Positions 47,092 to 57,765 are shown, counted from the first letter of the stretch. The stretch is DNA of 64,000 nucleotides from Protula sp. h YS-2021 (GCA_949752745.1 OX457025.1:98211804-98275803); one strand, 5' to 3'. Notes: generated from the sequence alone by a model not told the origin. Program-made: numbers and translations.

Positions 47092-48615
47092 TTATTTCTT
47101 ACCAAAATGAACGGCATCGCTTGGAGATGAGTCCTTCATCTCCGCACAGTACTGTAATATGTTGCCATATGGATTGCTGAGGCTTGATGACTGGAGATAT
47201 TGCCCTCTTGTTGCCTCTGCCTGGGGATGGAAGTGCCGTGACTGACTTATAAGGCTGGAATGCCTAGGTTCCCTGGTCAATTTAACTGAGGACCAGCAAT
47301 GAAGCAAAAACACGTTTCTTCGAAGTTGCACCATTGAGATCAGTTGATTAGCGGAAATTTTTGCAGTATCCCGAGTAGCGACCGATGCACACTCCAGGAG
47401 TTCCAGTAAAACAGGGTCCGATATTCTCCTCTGTGTTAGAGCTTTTAATGTATGGTCTCGCATCTACGTGATATTCAGAGTCTGACGCGCTAGTCCTTAC
47501 AGAATTTTGCCATGTTTTTTACGAGTGGAATATCGGAGTCCGGTTTGACTTTCGGCATCCATACCGTTCTCTTGGAGGGTTGTTCTAGCGGTTCAATTGG
47601 CATTATATTGTCCGCAGATCTGTAGGTGGCACACCTTATTGCCAGTTGCTTGGATGGGTGGAGCCTCGCCAGAATTTTGCCCTCACCGAGGTTAATTCGT
47701 TGAAACTCTTTGTCAGGCTCGAGATTAGACGTCTGTACTAGTGAGGTCTGTCCAGGGAGACCCAAAGATTCATCATCACTACCCTGTGTTTCACTCGGTG
47801 GTCGTGATGGTGCCGCTGCCGTTCCGGGAGCCTTACCCGAAATAAGGGCATGAAGTGAGGCTAGTTGAGCTTGTCTGCTGCTGTAGGGCTTGCATCGCCG
47901 ACATCTCCCTCGTTCACACTGGGTCTGAAGTCGCCTCGAGGTCTGCTTTTGAGCTGGTGCTGGCCAGGATGGATGCCTGGGGCTCCAGGCTTTGTGATAG
48001 GGGGATGCCTTACTCTCCCTCCTGTAAGAACAACGCCGGTGATTCGCTCTTTTTAGTGTTCTTAACTGTTACTGTTCCGCTCACCGGCACGCAGCTCCAG
48101 GCGGAAGAGCGGTGATAGGGGGCTTGAGATGAACGCCATGCTTCTTACAAGGCCTCCTTGTCTTCAGTGTCCAACTCGGCTACAGTTTGCAATGACACGG
48201 AGCGATTTAGTTTAGCTTTCTTGCGGCTCTTCCCTCGCTGGGGTACTGGAACCAGTGTATCCTCTGAGGTTTGACTCGGACAGGACTCCGATAAGGGTGT
48301 TTCCTGTGTCTCCTCGAGAGCTTTTGCTCCTCACGCAATTCTTTCCGCCTGAATTTTTATCCGGTTGGTTTCGATTGCTTTCCATTCAGTGTGGGACAGG
48401 CTTTCATATTCGATGCAAGTGTTCTCTTCCTCACACAAAGCAAGGCCCTCTGCAGCTCTACACTTGTCGCAGAGGGAGTGGGAGTTGCCAGCCAAGGATG
48501 GGTGACCAAAACCTGCCTTGTGCGTTGAGGCCTCTGTCTCTGCCATTGCCTGTAACAGGAAGCTTGATAAGCAATGATGCAATAAACCCCGTCTTACCGA
48601 CTGACTTCTACCCAC
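47092..48615 (-). pseudogene. Degenerate retrotransposon gag-like remnant, possibly DIRS-type
   Basis: Three minus-strand open blocks: 48615-48331 (CDKCRAAEGLALC, then TCIEYESLSHTEW), 47765-47490 (LGLPGQTSLVQ, a lysine-rich end) and 47463-47092 (LISMVQLRRNVFLLHCW). The higher GC content and the Cys cluster followed by an E-W pair resemble the first gene of DIRS-like tyrosine-recombinase retrotransposons. No reverse transcriptase or recombinase is present nearby, and frames are interrupted. The identity is a guess from pattern. Confidence 0.35.
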
Positions 48616-48699
48616 TCTCCTATACCCACTCTCCTATCCACACTTAGATTGAGGGGCACTACTCAGGGAGGGCTATAGCCAGTAGAAATAACCCTTGTG

Positions 48700-48760
48700 G
48701 GTAACCACACGTGGCTAGAGCCACGTGGGAAGAACCACGTATGTGGAGCCACGTGGGTAG
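48700..48760. repeat. CACGTG-containing short repeats
   Basis: Three perfect CACGTG palindromes within about 50 bp (48708, 48722, 48750) in repeated phrases of the type agccacgtggg. A fourth phrase is altered to CACGTA. Confidence 0.6.
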
Positions 48761-49310
48761 AGCTTTAGGCACTCAAGACCCCGAAATTTATCCGTCGCAG
48801 ATACAAACTCATTCAAGTGAGTAATAGCGTGTTTGTAAGACCAAAAAAAAGCGGAGGGACTCTGAGATAACAAAAGAATGCTCGGTGGTCTATGATGTCA
48901 CCAGATCTCAAACACACGAGTGTTTCCAACGTTACCTTAAAAGGCAATATTTGGCAATAAAGGAAATTTGCAAATGAGGGAAATCCTGTCTAAAGGTTGA
49001 GATAAGCGAACGTAGCCTTTGGGAAGTAAAAACAAGTTTGTCCAAGGACAAAGTTTACGCTTACGAAAAGCAATAAAACCAATTCCAGCGTGCATCAGCA
49101 AGGGAATTTTCCTGAAAAATTGGGCTTCAAAAGATGAGACGGCAAAGAGCTAGCCCAATAATTAATTTAGCACCGGACCAGAACATAGACCGATAAATGC
49201 ATACAAAGAATTCTTTCCCAGAAAAAGGGGAAACAGATTTTTTGTATCTCTGGTAGACTGGATAGTCTGCGATAGATACCTTCAAACAACGCTCGCATTT
49301 CGGACCAGTG

Positions 49311-51668
49311 CGCATGTATATGTAATTTGCTTTGATGCGCGGTTCTTATTCAGACAAGTGCGCATGTTTATTTAATTTTGCGTCGATGCGCGGTTCCCAT
49401 TTTGGAACAGTGCACCTGTTTATTTAACTTGCGTTGATGTGCGGTTCGCATTTCTGACGAGCGCCCATGTTTTTTTTACCTTTTGTGGATGTGCGGTTCT
49501 TATTTCGGATCAGTGCGCATGTTTATTTACCTTGTGTTGATGTGCTGTTCTTATTTCGGATCAATGCGCATGTTTATTTACATTGTGTTGATGTACGGTT
49601 CTTATTTCGGATCAGTGCGCATGTTTATTCACCTTGTGTTGATGTGCGGTTCTTATTTCGGATCAGTGCGCATGTTTATTTACCTTGCGTTGATGTGCGG
49701 TTCTTATTCCATACCAATGCGCATGTTTATTTTACTTGCATTGATAAGGGGTACTTATTTCGGACAGCCCAAGTTTTAGGTTGCCTTGATACGCGGTTCG
49801 CATTTCGGACCAGTTTGCATGTTCATTTTTTAACTTGCGTTGATGCACGGTGCTTATTTTGGACGTGTGCCTATGTTTATTTAACTTGCGTTGGTGCGCG
49901 GTTTGCATTTTGGACCAGTGTGCATGTTTATTTAACTTGCGTTGATGAGCAGTTCGAATTTCGGATCATTACGCATGTTTATTTAACTTGCGTTAATGCG
50001 CGGTTCGAATTTCGGACCAGTGCGCATGTTTATTTAACTTGCGTTGATGCGCAGTGCTTATTTTGGACCAGTGCAAATGTTTATTTAACTTGCGTTGGAG
50101 CGTGGTTCGCATTTCGAACCACTGCGCATGTTTATTTAACTTGCATTGATGCGCGGTTCGAATTTCGGAGAAGTACGCATGTTTATTTAACTTGCGTTGA
50201 TGCGCGGTGCTTATTTTAGACCAGTGCAAATGTTTATTTAACTTACGTTGGCGCGTGGTTCGCATTTCGAACCACTGCGTATGTTTATTTAACGTGCGTC
50301 GATGCGCGGTTCTTATTTCAGGCCAATGCGCATATTTCTTTAACTTGAGTTGATGCGCGGTTCTTATTCTGGACCAGTGCGCATGTTTATTTAAGTTGCG
50401 TTGATGCGCAGTTCTTATTTTGAATAGTGCGCATGTTATTTAAGTTGCGTTAATGGGCAGTTCGCATTTCGAAATAGTGGGCATGTTTATTTGACTTGCT
50501 ATGATGCAAGGTGCTCATTTTGGTCCAGTGTGCTTGCTTATTTAGCTTGTATTGCTGTGCGGTTCGCATTTCGGACCAGCGCGCATGTTTTTTTAACTTG
50601 TGTTGATGCGTGGTTCGCATTTTGGACCATTGCGCATATTTATTTAACTTGTGTTGATGATCGGTACTTATTTTGGACCGGCGCAAATGTTTATTTAACC
50701 TACGCTTATGTGCGGTTCGCAATTCGGACCAGTGTGCATGTTTATTTAATTTGCGTTGACATCCGGTTCGCATTTCGGACCAGTATACCTGTTTCTTTAG
50801 GTTGCGTTGATGCGCAGTTCGCATTTTGGGACAAGTGAGCAGGTTCATTTAACTTGCGTTGACGCGCGATTTTCGTTTCGGACCAGAACGCATGTTTATT
50901 TAAGTCCCGTCGATGCCCGACTCTTATGTCTATTCAACTTGCGTCGATCCATGGTTCTTTCTTCGGACCACTGCGCATGTTTATTTAACTTGCGTTGATG
51001 CGCGGTTCTCATTTCAGACCACTGTGCATGTCTATTCAACTTGGGTCGATGCGTGGTTCTTTTTTCGGACAAGTGCGCATGTTTGTTTAACTTGCGTTGA
51101 TGTGCGGTGCTTATTTTGGACCGGATCGCATGTTTATTTAACTTCCGTCGATGCGCGGTTCGCATTTCAGGCCATTACTCATGTTTATTTAACTTGTGTT
51201 GATGCGTGGTTCTCATTTCAGACCAGTGCGCATATTTATTTAACTTGCGTTGATGCGCGGTTCGCATTTTGGATCACTGCGCATGTTTATTTAATTTGCC
51301 TCGATGTGCGGTTCGTATTTCGGACCAGTGAGCATGTTTTTTAGGCTGCGTTGATGCACGGTTCGCATTTCAGACCACTACACATGTCTATTCAACTTAC
51401 GTCGAAGCGTAGTTCTTTTTTTCGGACCAGTGCGCATGTTTATTTAACCTGCGTTGATGCGCGGTGCTTATTTTGGACCAGTTCGCATCTTTATTTATCT
51501 TCCGTCGATGCGCAGTTCACATTTCGGACCAATGCGCATGTTTATTTAACTTGCATCGATGCAGAGTACTTAATTTGGACCACTGCGAATGTTTCTTTAA
51601 CTTGCATCGATGTGCGGTTGTTAAATCTGACTACTGCGCAAGTCCATTTAACTTGCGTTTATGCGCTG
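49311..51668 (+). repeat. 51-bp minisatellite, about 46 copies, open on both strands
   Basis: The unit is 51 bp, built on gcatgtttatttaacttgcg, ttgatgcgcggttc and catttcggaccagtgc. Because 51 is divisible by three, it yields long frames in both directions: a 17-residue repeat (HVYLTCVDARFAFRTSA) on plus and another (HQRKLNKHAHWSEMRTA) on minus. Copies differ mostly by substitutions, so the frames persist for 100-250 codons. No start context, splice sites or promoter were seen. I treat it as a minisatellite rather than a gene. Confidence 0.93.
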
Positions 51669-53220
51669 TAGGAGGAGATTCATTTAATTTTTTTTTAAAT
51701 TCAGAAAAAAATTCAAAAATTTTCCAATTCACTCAAAAAGCACAAGCCGTATGCATGACCCCCTAGAGACGGCTCATATCGAAAATAAATGAAATCTGAT
51801 AAAAACTGTAGGAGGAAATGCATTTTGAATTTTTTTCTTCAAAAATTCTCTCATCGACTGAAAAAGACAGGCCATATTCACGACACCCTAAGCATGCCTC
51901 AGCCCCAAAATAAATGATGTTTGATCAAAACTGCAGGAGAAAATGCATTTTGAGGTATTTTCATCAAAAATTCCCCCCGAAATCAAAAATTTCCAAGCCG
52001 AGTCAAATAGCACAAGCCGTATGCGAGACCTACCTAAGGATGTCTCATAGCAAAAATAAATGAAATCGGTTAAAAACTGTAGGAGTAAATGCATTTTGAA
52101 GTTTTCTTCAAAAATTCCCAAAAAATACAGAAATTGTCGGATCGACTAAAAAGCGCAAGTCGTATTCTTAACCCCTTAGGGATGCCTCAAACCCAAAAAA
52201 AAAAAACAAAAAAAAAAAAAACAAAAAAAAAAAAAAAAAAGGTTCAAAACTGTAGGGGAAATGCATTTTGAAGTTTTTTCTTCAAAAACTCCCTAAAAAT
52301 ACAAAAATTGCCCGATCGACTAAAAAGCACAAGCCGTATGCACTCACACCAAAAATAAATGGCATCGAATCAAAATTGTAGGGGTAGATGCATTTTGAAT
52401 TATTTTCGAAATTTTTGCTTTAAAAAATTCCCCTAAAATACAAACTAAAAAAGCATCAGCCGTATGCACGACTCTTTAGAGGTGCCTCATACCAAAAATA
52501 AATGACATCGGGTCAAAAATGTAAGAGGAGATACATCTTAAAATTTCTTTAAAAAATCCCCAAAAATTCAAAAATCACCCGATCGACTAAAAAAGTGCAA
52601 GCCGTATGCACGACCGCTTAGTAAATCCTCACACCAAAAATACATGACATCGAATCAAAATTGTAGGAGTAGATGCATTTTTTTCAAAATTTTTGCTTAA
52701 AAAAATCCCCCAAAATATAAAAATTGTCCGATCGACTAAAAAAGCACAAGCCGTATGCACGACCCTTTAGGGGTGCCTCATACCAAAAATAAATGACATC
52801 GGGTCAAAAATGTAGGAGGGGATACATTTTTAATTTTTTTCTTTAAAAATTCGCCAAAAATTCAAAAATCACTCGATCGACTAGAAAAGCACAAGCCGTA
52901 TGCACGACCCCTTAGGGATGCCTCAAACCAAAAACAAATGACATCGGATCATAATTGTAGGAGGAGATGCATTTTGAAACAAAGTTTACAGCGAACTAAC
53001 TAACTAACTAACGGACGCCATCCGCAGACCGATAGGAATACCCCAGCTTACGTGTAACGTAAGCTGGACTAAAAAAGCATAAGCTGTATGCACGACGCCA
53101 TAGGGATGCCTCATACCAAAAATAAATGACATCGGATCAAAATTGCAGGCGGAAGTGCATTTTGAAACAAAAGTTTACTAAATAAACAACTAACTAACGG
53201 ACGCCGTGCAACGTAAGCTG
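51669..53220 (+). repeat. Satellite of about 145-bp units, about ten copies
   Basis: The phrase gcacaagccgtatgcacgac recurs, with changes, at about 51744, 51868, 52010, 52155, 52328, 52447, 52597, 52745, 52887 and 53075. Each copy is linked to ccttagggatgcctca, aaaataaatgacatcgg and gtaggaggagatgcatttt. It joins the 51-bp array directly. A-rich tracts interrupt it at 52195-52240. Confidence 0.9.
53043..53067. repeat. Perfect 11-bp inverted repeat
   Basis: CCAGCTTACGT-GTA-ACGTAAGCTGG in the satellite, after a run of actaactaactaac. Part of it (acgtaagctgg) recurs at about 53211. Confidence 0.85.
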
Positions 53221-54439
53221 GGTTAACAATTAAAATGATTTTTTCGGGGGAGGATGGGGTGAAGGGGAGGGGCCTTAGGCTTACGTCACATGCGCACATC
53301 AGAACAATAAAACTCTTAAACTTTTTTTTTTGTTATGCTTACGTGACATGCATCCCCGACACCCCCCCCCCCCTCCTCCCCATCCACCCACACCCCCTTC
53401 CCACAGTACACACATATACATTTCCTCTAAAGCATGCGAAGAGTGGATCATATCAGCAGCCACCTTCAAGAAAAACCGAATCTGATCGCACCGACTATAT
53501 GGTCATTTTGTGTGCTTTTTTTAGTATGTTTAAATATTTTACTATTCAAGACACTTTTAATAGAAAATACAACTTGCGAAAAATAAATAAATAAATAAAT
53601 AAAAAACGGTAAATCAGTTCTGGATATATCTAACTCGAGATCCAAAATACTCTTACTGCATTTGAGATATCACTGAATCAGATTCAAAGACACCTGAAAT
53701 TTATTTAGATATATATATATATATGAACCTGCTAAATATGAGAACGGCGCTCCATAGTCACCAATATCGTTCAGCAACAAATGGACCGGAATATATGTGT
53801 CTCTGTCTATGCCTTTTGTTAATGCGTTCTTAAAACCTATTTATATATTTACTACAATGGCCAAATCGATCTAAACTTAACCAGTTCACTTTTGAGTGTT
53901 AACCAACAGCTGCATGAATAATACGAAATGTTTATGTGACGAAAGTCTCACCAACAGACACGTAAAACGAGTATGTAACTTCGCAACAATTCAGAACCAA
54001 ATAACAGACCCAGGGCTTCTGTTGGTTGGGGACGGGGTTGGGGGTGCGGGAGTGAAGGTAGGGGAATGAGCTTCGTTCCGGAAACTCCCAGTAATTTGGA
54101 AAAGTATGCCGGCCTAAAATCATGTAACCGATGTGTCGTTATAACGAAAAAAAAGTTTGCATGGACGCAAATAATTGTGTCGTTGCACCCGTTCTCATTA
54201 TAACGGGGTTACAGTGTAGCTCCCCTTATATCCAATAGGTCAATAGGATTACAGGTTATGTCGCTGGATATATGCGACACCTATTGATGACATAAACAAG
54301 CGCGTTATGAACCATTGCACAACACCGTGAATGCGAGTGTAAATAGAGCGTGGAGGACATTGGCTGACAAGTGAGCCGCTGGCACGGGGTCCTGGCTGTG
54401 AGACTGAAGCATATCCTCCGGAGTCTGATAAGAAGAGCC

Positions 54440-55013
54440 TGTGGGGCAGGCGAAAGATTCCACCCCCAGCGCCTAACACGACACTCACGGCTTTTTTTTT
54501 TTTTGGTTGCCCCCCTACCCCCTCCCTCCTCAACACAGCAGTAACAGGCGAAAAAATTAAACCCCCAGCGCCTAACACGACACTTCGACTTCTTTTCTTG
54601 GCGTCCCGCCTCCCCTCCCCCCACCCTCCAACACAGCAGTAGCAGGTGAAAGATTCTACCGTAATCGCCAGACAAGACAGTTTTTTTTTTTTTAATTTAT
54701 TTATTTTTTGTTTGTTTTTTTTTTTTTTTGCCCCCCTCCCCCTCAAAAAAAAAAAAAAAAAAACAGCATGCAGCAACAAGCGAAAGATTCCACCGAAATC
54801 ACCGGACACGACACTCACGGCTTTTTTTTTATTTCAGTAAGAGATTCCATCGAAATCTCTTCACACGACATTCGCGGCTTTTTTTCTGCCCCCCTTCCCC
54901 AACCCAGACACACAAGTAACAGGCTACAGAGCCTTTTTTTAAATACCCCTACGCAGAAACCCACAATTAACCGGCAACAAATCCTATCGAAATCGGCTGA
55001 CACGAGTCTCACT

Positions 55014-55065
<52 letters not shown>

Positions 55066-55510
55066 TCTCCACCCATCCAAACACAGCAGTAACAGACGAA
55101 AGATTTTAAAGCGTTAGCCTGCCACGAGACTCACGACCTCCCCCCCCCCCCCCCCCCCCACATCAAACACAGCAGTAACAGTCGAAATATTATACAATTA
55201 TAGTTGGACATGACAATCACGGCTTTCTTTTTTTTTCTCTTATTTATTTATTTATTTGTTTATTTATTTATTTTTGCACACACCCCACCCCAAATACAGC
55301 AGTAACAAGCCCCCTCTCTCTCACAGTGGCTAAGACAGATTCCATTCCAACCGCCTAAAACAACCCTCCCAGCTCCCCCTCCACCAACAATAACGGCAAA
55401 GCATTCCAACATCCGCTGTATTTTTTCATCTCCCACAACGCCGCCCCCCCCCTCCCCCCCCCCCCCCCCGCAGCACCAACACATTTAACTCTCTCTCTCT
55501 CTCTCCACAA
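54440..55510. repeat. Degenerate tandem repeat rich in poly-T and poly-C
   Basis: About seven units of roughly 110-170 bp carry acacagcagtaacag, gaaagattccacc and acacgacactcacgg in order. They are separated by long T runs (over 40 at 55014-55064) and C runs (55140-55159, 55443-55470). It ends in (CT)n at 55488-55505. All open frames here are low-complexity. Confidence 0.8.
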
Positions 55511-55739
55511 TGCATAAAAACTTATATTCTTATGCGAAAAGCCAAACTAAAAAGACTAAAAACTTTGAGAGAGAGCGTACAAACTACTACGGAACAAATA
55601 AAAACTTAACAGGCAAATCTCAACACGCTCTTGACCGAATTGTGACAACGATGAAAGCTTAAAAAAGTTGTTCTTAATATATGCTTAAGTATCATGGTGA
55701 TGGGTCGTGAAAAAGTAGTGTAAAAGTGGGGGTTTAAAA

Positions 55740-56101
55740 ACAGGAAGTGACGTCATAATGACGTCACGTGGTGTTTTGAAAGCCCCATGGGGTTTTTAAA
55801 ACAGTGACGTCATATTGACGTCATATTGACGTCATATTGACGTCATATGGTTACCATATGGCTATCATATGGTTACCATATGGTTACCATATGGTTATCA
55901 TATGGACGTCATAATGACGTCACGTGATGTTTTGATAGCCCCATAGGGTTTTTAAAACAGTGACGTCATTTTGACGTGATCTAGACGTGTTATGGAGGTG
56001 ATATGGAGGTGATATGGAGGTGATATGGAGGTGATATGGAGGTGATATGGAGGTCATATGAACGTCATATGAACGTCATATGAACGTCATAATGACGTAA
56101 T
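55740..56101. repeat. TGACGTCA-, CATATG- and GGAGGTGATAT-based tandem arrays
   Basis: Arrays follow one another: gtgacgtcatat (four copies at 55803-55850), ggttaccatat (about five), a repeat of the gacgtcataatgacgtcacgtg block, ggaggtgatat (about six at 55993-56060) and gaacgtcatat (three). TGACGTCA is the CRE/ATF palindrome. The arrays abut the Polinton-like genes and may belong to its terminal region. Confidence 0.8.
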
Positions 56102-56244
56102 ATGGAGAGTGGGCGGCCATTCAAACGGGCGGCCATTCAAACGACCATTCAAACGGGTGGCCATTCAAACGACCATTCAAACGGGCGGCCATTCAAACGA
56201 CCATTCAAACGGGCGGCCATTTTTTTTTTTTTTTTTTTTTTTTT
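56102..56244. repeat. 28-bp repeat gggcggccattcaaacgaccattcaaac, then poly-T
   Basis: About four copies (56110-56219) of a unit built on cggccattcaaac and accattcaaac, directly followed by 25 T residues. It may mark the inner edge of the terminal region of the element to the right. Confidence 0.85.
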
Positions 56245-56332
56245 AGCATTTCCCACACTCTCATGCATACACAAACATACTAACACCATAACATGATTAG
56301 CGCTTATTTCATATCAGTGGTGGGCTCTTAAA

Positions 56333-56348
56333 AGAGCCAGGAGATGTT
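56333..56348 (-). terminator. Histone-mRNA-type 3' stem-loop after the RING gene
   Basis: The minus strand reads GGCTCTTTTAAGAGCC: six perfect base pairs, loop TTTA, then CACC. It starts 31 bases after the stop codon of the minus-strand gene ending at 56379. Stem, loop and the ACC-type flank match the metazoan replication-dependent histone 3' signal bound by SLBP. Confidence 0.8.
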
Positions 56349-56378
56349 AGTTTTTCTCCTCCTGCTGCCGGTCCCGGT

Positions 56379-56930
56379 TTAAAAGAATTCCACAATGTCC
56401 TGCACTGGCCTACTGCAATGTGTGAGCTGTTGCCCGTTGAACAAAAAGTAGTCCCCTCGCATGCCGCAGGTAAAGCACCTCACAGTGTAGCGGTCATTTA
56501 GCGCCAGCAGTTGGGTCCAGTGCGCCGCGCAGATCAGGCACATTTGATGGCCGCACTCAGACAGTACCCGGTCTGGGGAGATCATACACCCACATCCTGG
56601 GCAAATATCCAAGTCTTGCTGGAGGAAGAATCTCCCCCAGGCCGGGTACTCTTCTTCTTCCATCCGCGAAGGTATTGACTCCCCTAGCATCATCGTTCTA
56701 AAGAACGCTGCATCATAGTGACCAGCCTCTATATCTCGGAGCCTCTTTCCAATCGTGATTTGACGGTTGAACAGGACGGGCACGCACATGATGGATCCAT
56801 GAACCGGGTCCGGCAGCAGTTGGTAAAAGAAAACTCTCTCCGGTGTTGTCGGTGGCGGAGCGACAGGGAGGTGCAGTTCCCTAACTGCAGCAACCGTGAG
56901 ACTGTCATTTAACGCGAAAAGGCACTCCAT
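56379..56930 (-). CDS. RING-type zinc-finger protein of the Polinton-like element
   Basis: 183 residues from ATG 56930, intronless. The N-terminal two thirds are unrecognised. The C-terminal part shows CPGCGCMISPDRVLSECGHQ, then MCLICAAHW and VRCFTCG. This is a C-x2-C, C-x-H, C-x2-C, C-x2-C spacing fitting a RING/U-box-like zinc finger, and so a possible E3 ubiquitin ligase. A TATATAAA box lies 38-45 bases upstream on the same strand, and a histone-type stem-loop lies 31 bases downstream. It is divergent from the Cys-rich gene at 57254 and shares a 320-bp spacer with it. An accessory host-interaction role would be inference. Confidence 0.75.
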   Translation of the reverse strand: MECLFALNDSLTVAAVRELHLPVAPPPTTPERVFFYQLLPDPVHGSIMCVPVLFNRQITIGKRLRDIEAGHYDAAFFRTMMLGESIPSRMEEEEYPAWGRFFLQQDLDICPGCGCMISPDRVLSECGHQMCLICAAHWTQLLALNDRYTVRCFTCGMRGDYFLFNGQQLTHCSRPVQDIVEFF

Positions 56931-56967
56931 CTTGAGCTGGTTTGAGCCTAAACTGAAATGACCTCAG

Positions 56968-56975
56968 TTTATATA
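56968..56975 (-). promoter_or_regulatory. TATA box of the RING gene
   Basis: TATATAAA on the minus strand, 38 bases before the ATG at 56930, followed by no other ATG. Confidence 0.7.
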
Positions 56976-56984
56976 CCCCTCGAC

Positions 56985-57172
56985 CCGGGTTCTCAATCTG
57001 AGGACCCCCCGGGTTCTCAATCTGAGGACTCCCCCCCGGGTTCTCAATCTGAGGACCCCCCCCCCCCTGGCGAGCATATACCTGCCGACCCCCCCTCCCT
57101 GGCCAGCATATACCTGCCGACCCCCCCCCCCCTGGCCAGCATATACCTGCCGACCCCCCCCCCCCGGCCAAG
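56985..57172. repeat. Two three-copy repeat families in a divergent promoter
   Basis: gggttctcaatctgaggac plus a C run is repeated three times at 56996-57066. Then tggccagcatatacctgcc plus gac and a C run is repeated three times at about 57067-57170. Both families lie between the two divergent TATA boxes, so they may be upstream regulatory elements. Confidence 0.85.
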
Positions 57173-57206
57173 CTATAATGCGAGGATGGTTGCTAGTATG
57201 TAGTAG

Positions 57207-57215
57207 TATATAAAT
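57207..57215 (+). promoter_or_regulatory. TATA box of the Cys-rich gene
   Basis: TATATAAAT, 39 bases before the ATG at 57254. Confidence 0.7.
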
Positions 57216-57253
57216 GAGGGTTGACCGCCTCATTTCCCAAACCAAGCAGCAAG

Positions 57254-57607
57254 ATGTCATCAAATCGTACAATCACAGTGATGCGGAACGGAAGGGCAGT
57301 AACGTTAACGACAGAATGTTACAAGTGTTGGGTCTGGATAGAATATCCAGGACAACCACACAACTGCCCGGTGGATCACAATGCACCACGTCATTACTGC
57401 TGCAAAACCTGCGGTGGTTTGCTATGGTATAAGTTCACTGCAAGATTGTATGGACAAGAGGAATGCACAGACTGCTGGTGGTGCGGTGCAACACTAAAAA
57501 ACTTTGGCTACTATAACCGTCATCCGTTCAAGTGCTCGCGACGGCCGTTCTCCATGGAACAGTTTTACAGATACCAGTGCGACTGTGGCAATCCGACTTG
57601 TTGGTGA
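57254..57607 (+). CDS. Cys-rich zinc-binding-like protein of the Polinton-like element
   Basis: 117 residues, intronless. Paired cysteines recur (CYKC, CCKTC, CTDCWWC, then QCDCGNPTC near the end), with His residues in between, consistent with two or three zinc ribbons or fingers. No family was recognised. ATG 57254 is chosen because it follows the TATA box at the expected distance. The gene ends 25 bases before a histone-type stem-loop whose flanks resemble those of the RING gene, so the two genes share a 3' processing cassette. Confidence 0.7.
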   Translation: MSSNRTITVMRNGRAVTLTTECYKCWVWIEYPGQPHNCPVDHNAPRHYCCKTCGGLLWYKFTARLYGQEECTDCWWCGATLKNFGYYNRHPFKCSRRPFSMEQFYRYQCDCGNPTCW

Positions 57608-57631
57608 AGAGCCAACTTACTAACATCTTTC

Positions 57632-57647
57632 GGCCCTTTTAAGGGCC
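57632..57647 (+). terminator. Histone-mRNA-type 3' stem-loop after the Cys-rich gene
   Basis: GGCCCTTTTAAGGGCC followed by ACCCTC: six perfect base pairs, loop TTTA, and the ACCC flank typical of histone mRNAs. It starts 25 bases after the TGA. Both this and the RING-gene copy are preceded by actaacatct and followed by tatgaaat(a/g)a(a/g)cgc, so the whole cassette is conserved. Confidence 0.85.
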
Positions 57648-57694
57648 ACCCTCTGTTATGAAATGAACGCAAATTCTGTCTATGTATGAGTGTG

Positions 57695-57702
57695 TATAAA
57701 AG
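57695..57702 (+). promoter_or_regulatory. TATA box of the DNA polymerase gene
   Basis: TATAAAAG, 64 bases before the ATG at 57766. Confidence 0.7.
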
Positions 57703-57765
57703 GGTGATGTCTGAGATTACATTTCAGCATTTCAGTTTCAGCAGTTGACGGAACAACAACCAGCT

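Noticed and set aside
49467..50219. A 250-codon open frame with 17-residue repeats as a protein gene
   Set aside because: It is explained by a 51-bp unit divisible by three and is matched by equally long frames on the opposite strand. No promoter or start context was seen. Kept only as a finding.
54249..55484. Glycine-, lysine- and phenylalanine-rich open frames in the poly-T/poly-C region
   Set aside because: Low-complexity translations of homopolymer runs.
55803..55850. cAMP-response-element cluster as a host enhancer
   Set aside because: TGACGTCA copies are part of a perfect short tandem array, so the motif may be incidental; reported only as a repeat.
56102..56220. CRISPR-like array with 28-bp repeats
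   Set aside because: Eukaryotic context, no unique spacers, and internal sub-repeats make it a simple minisatellite.
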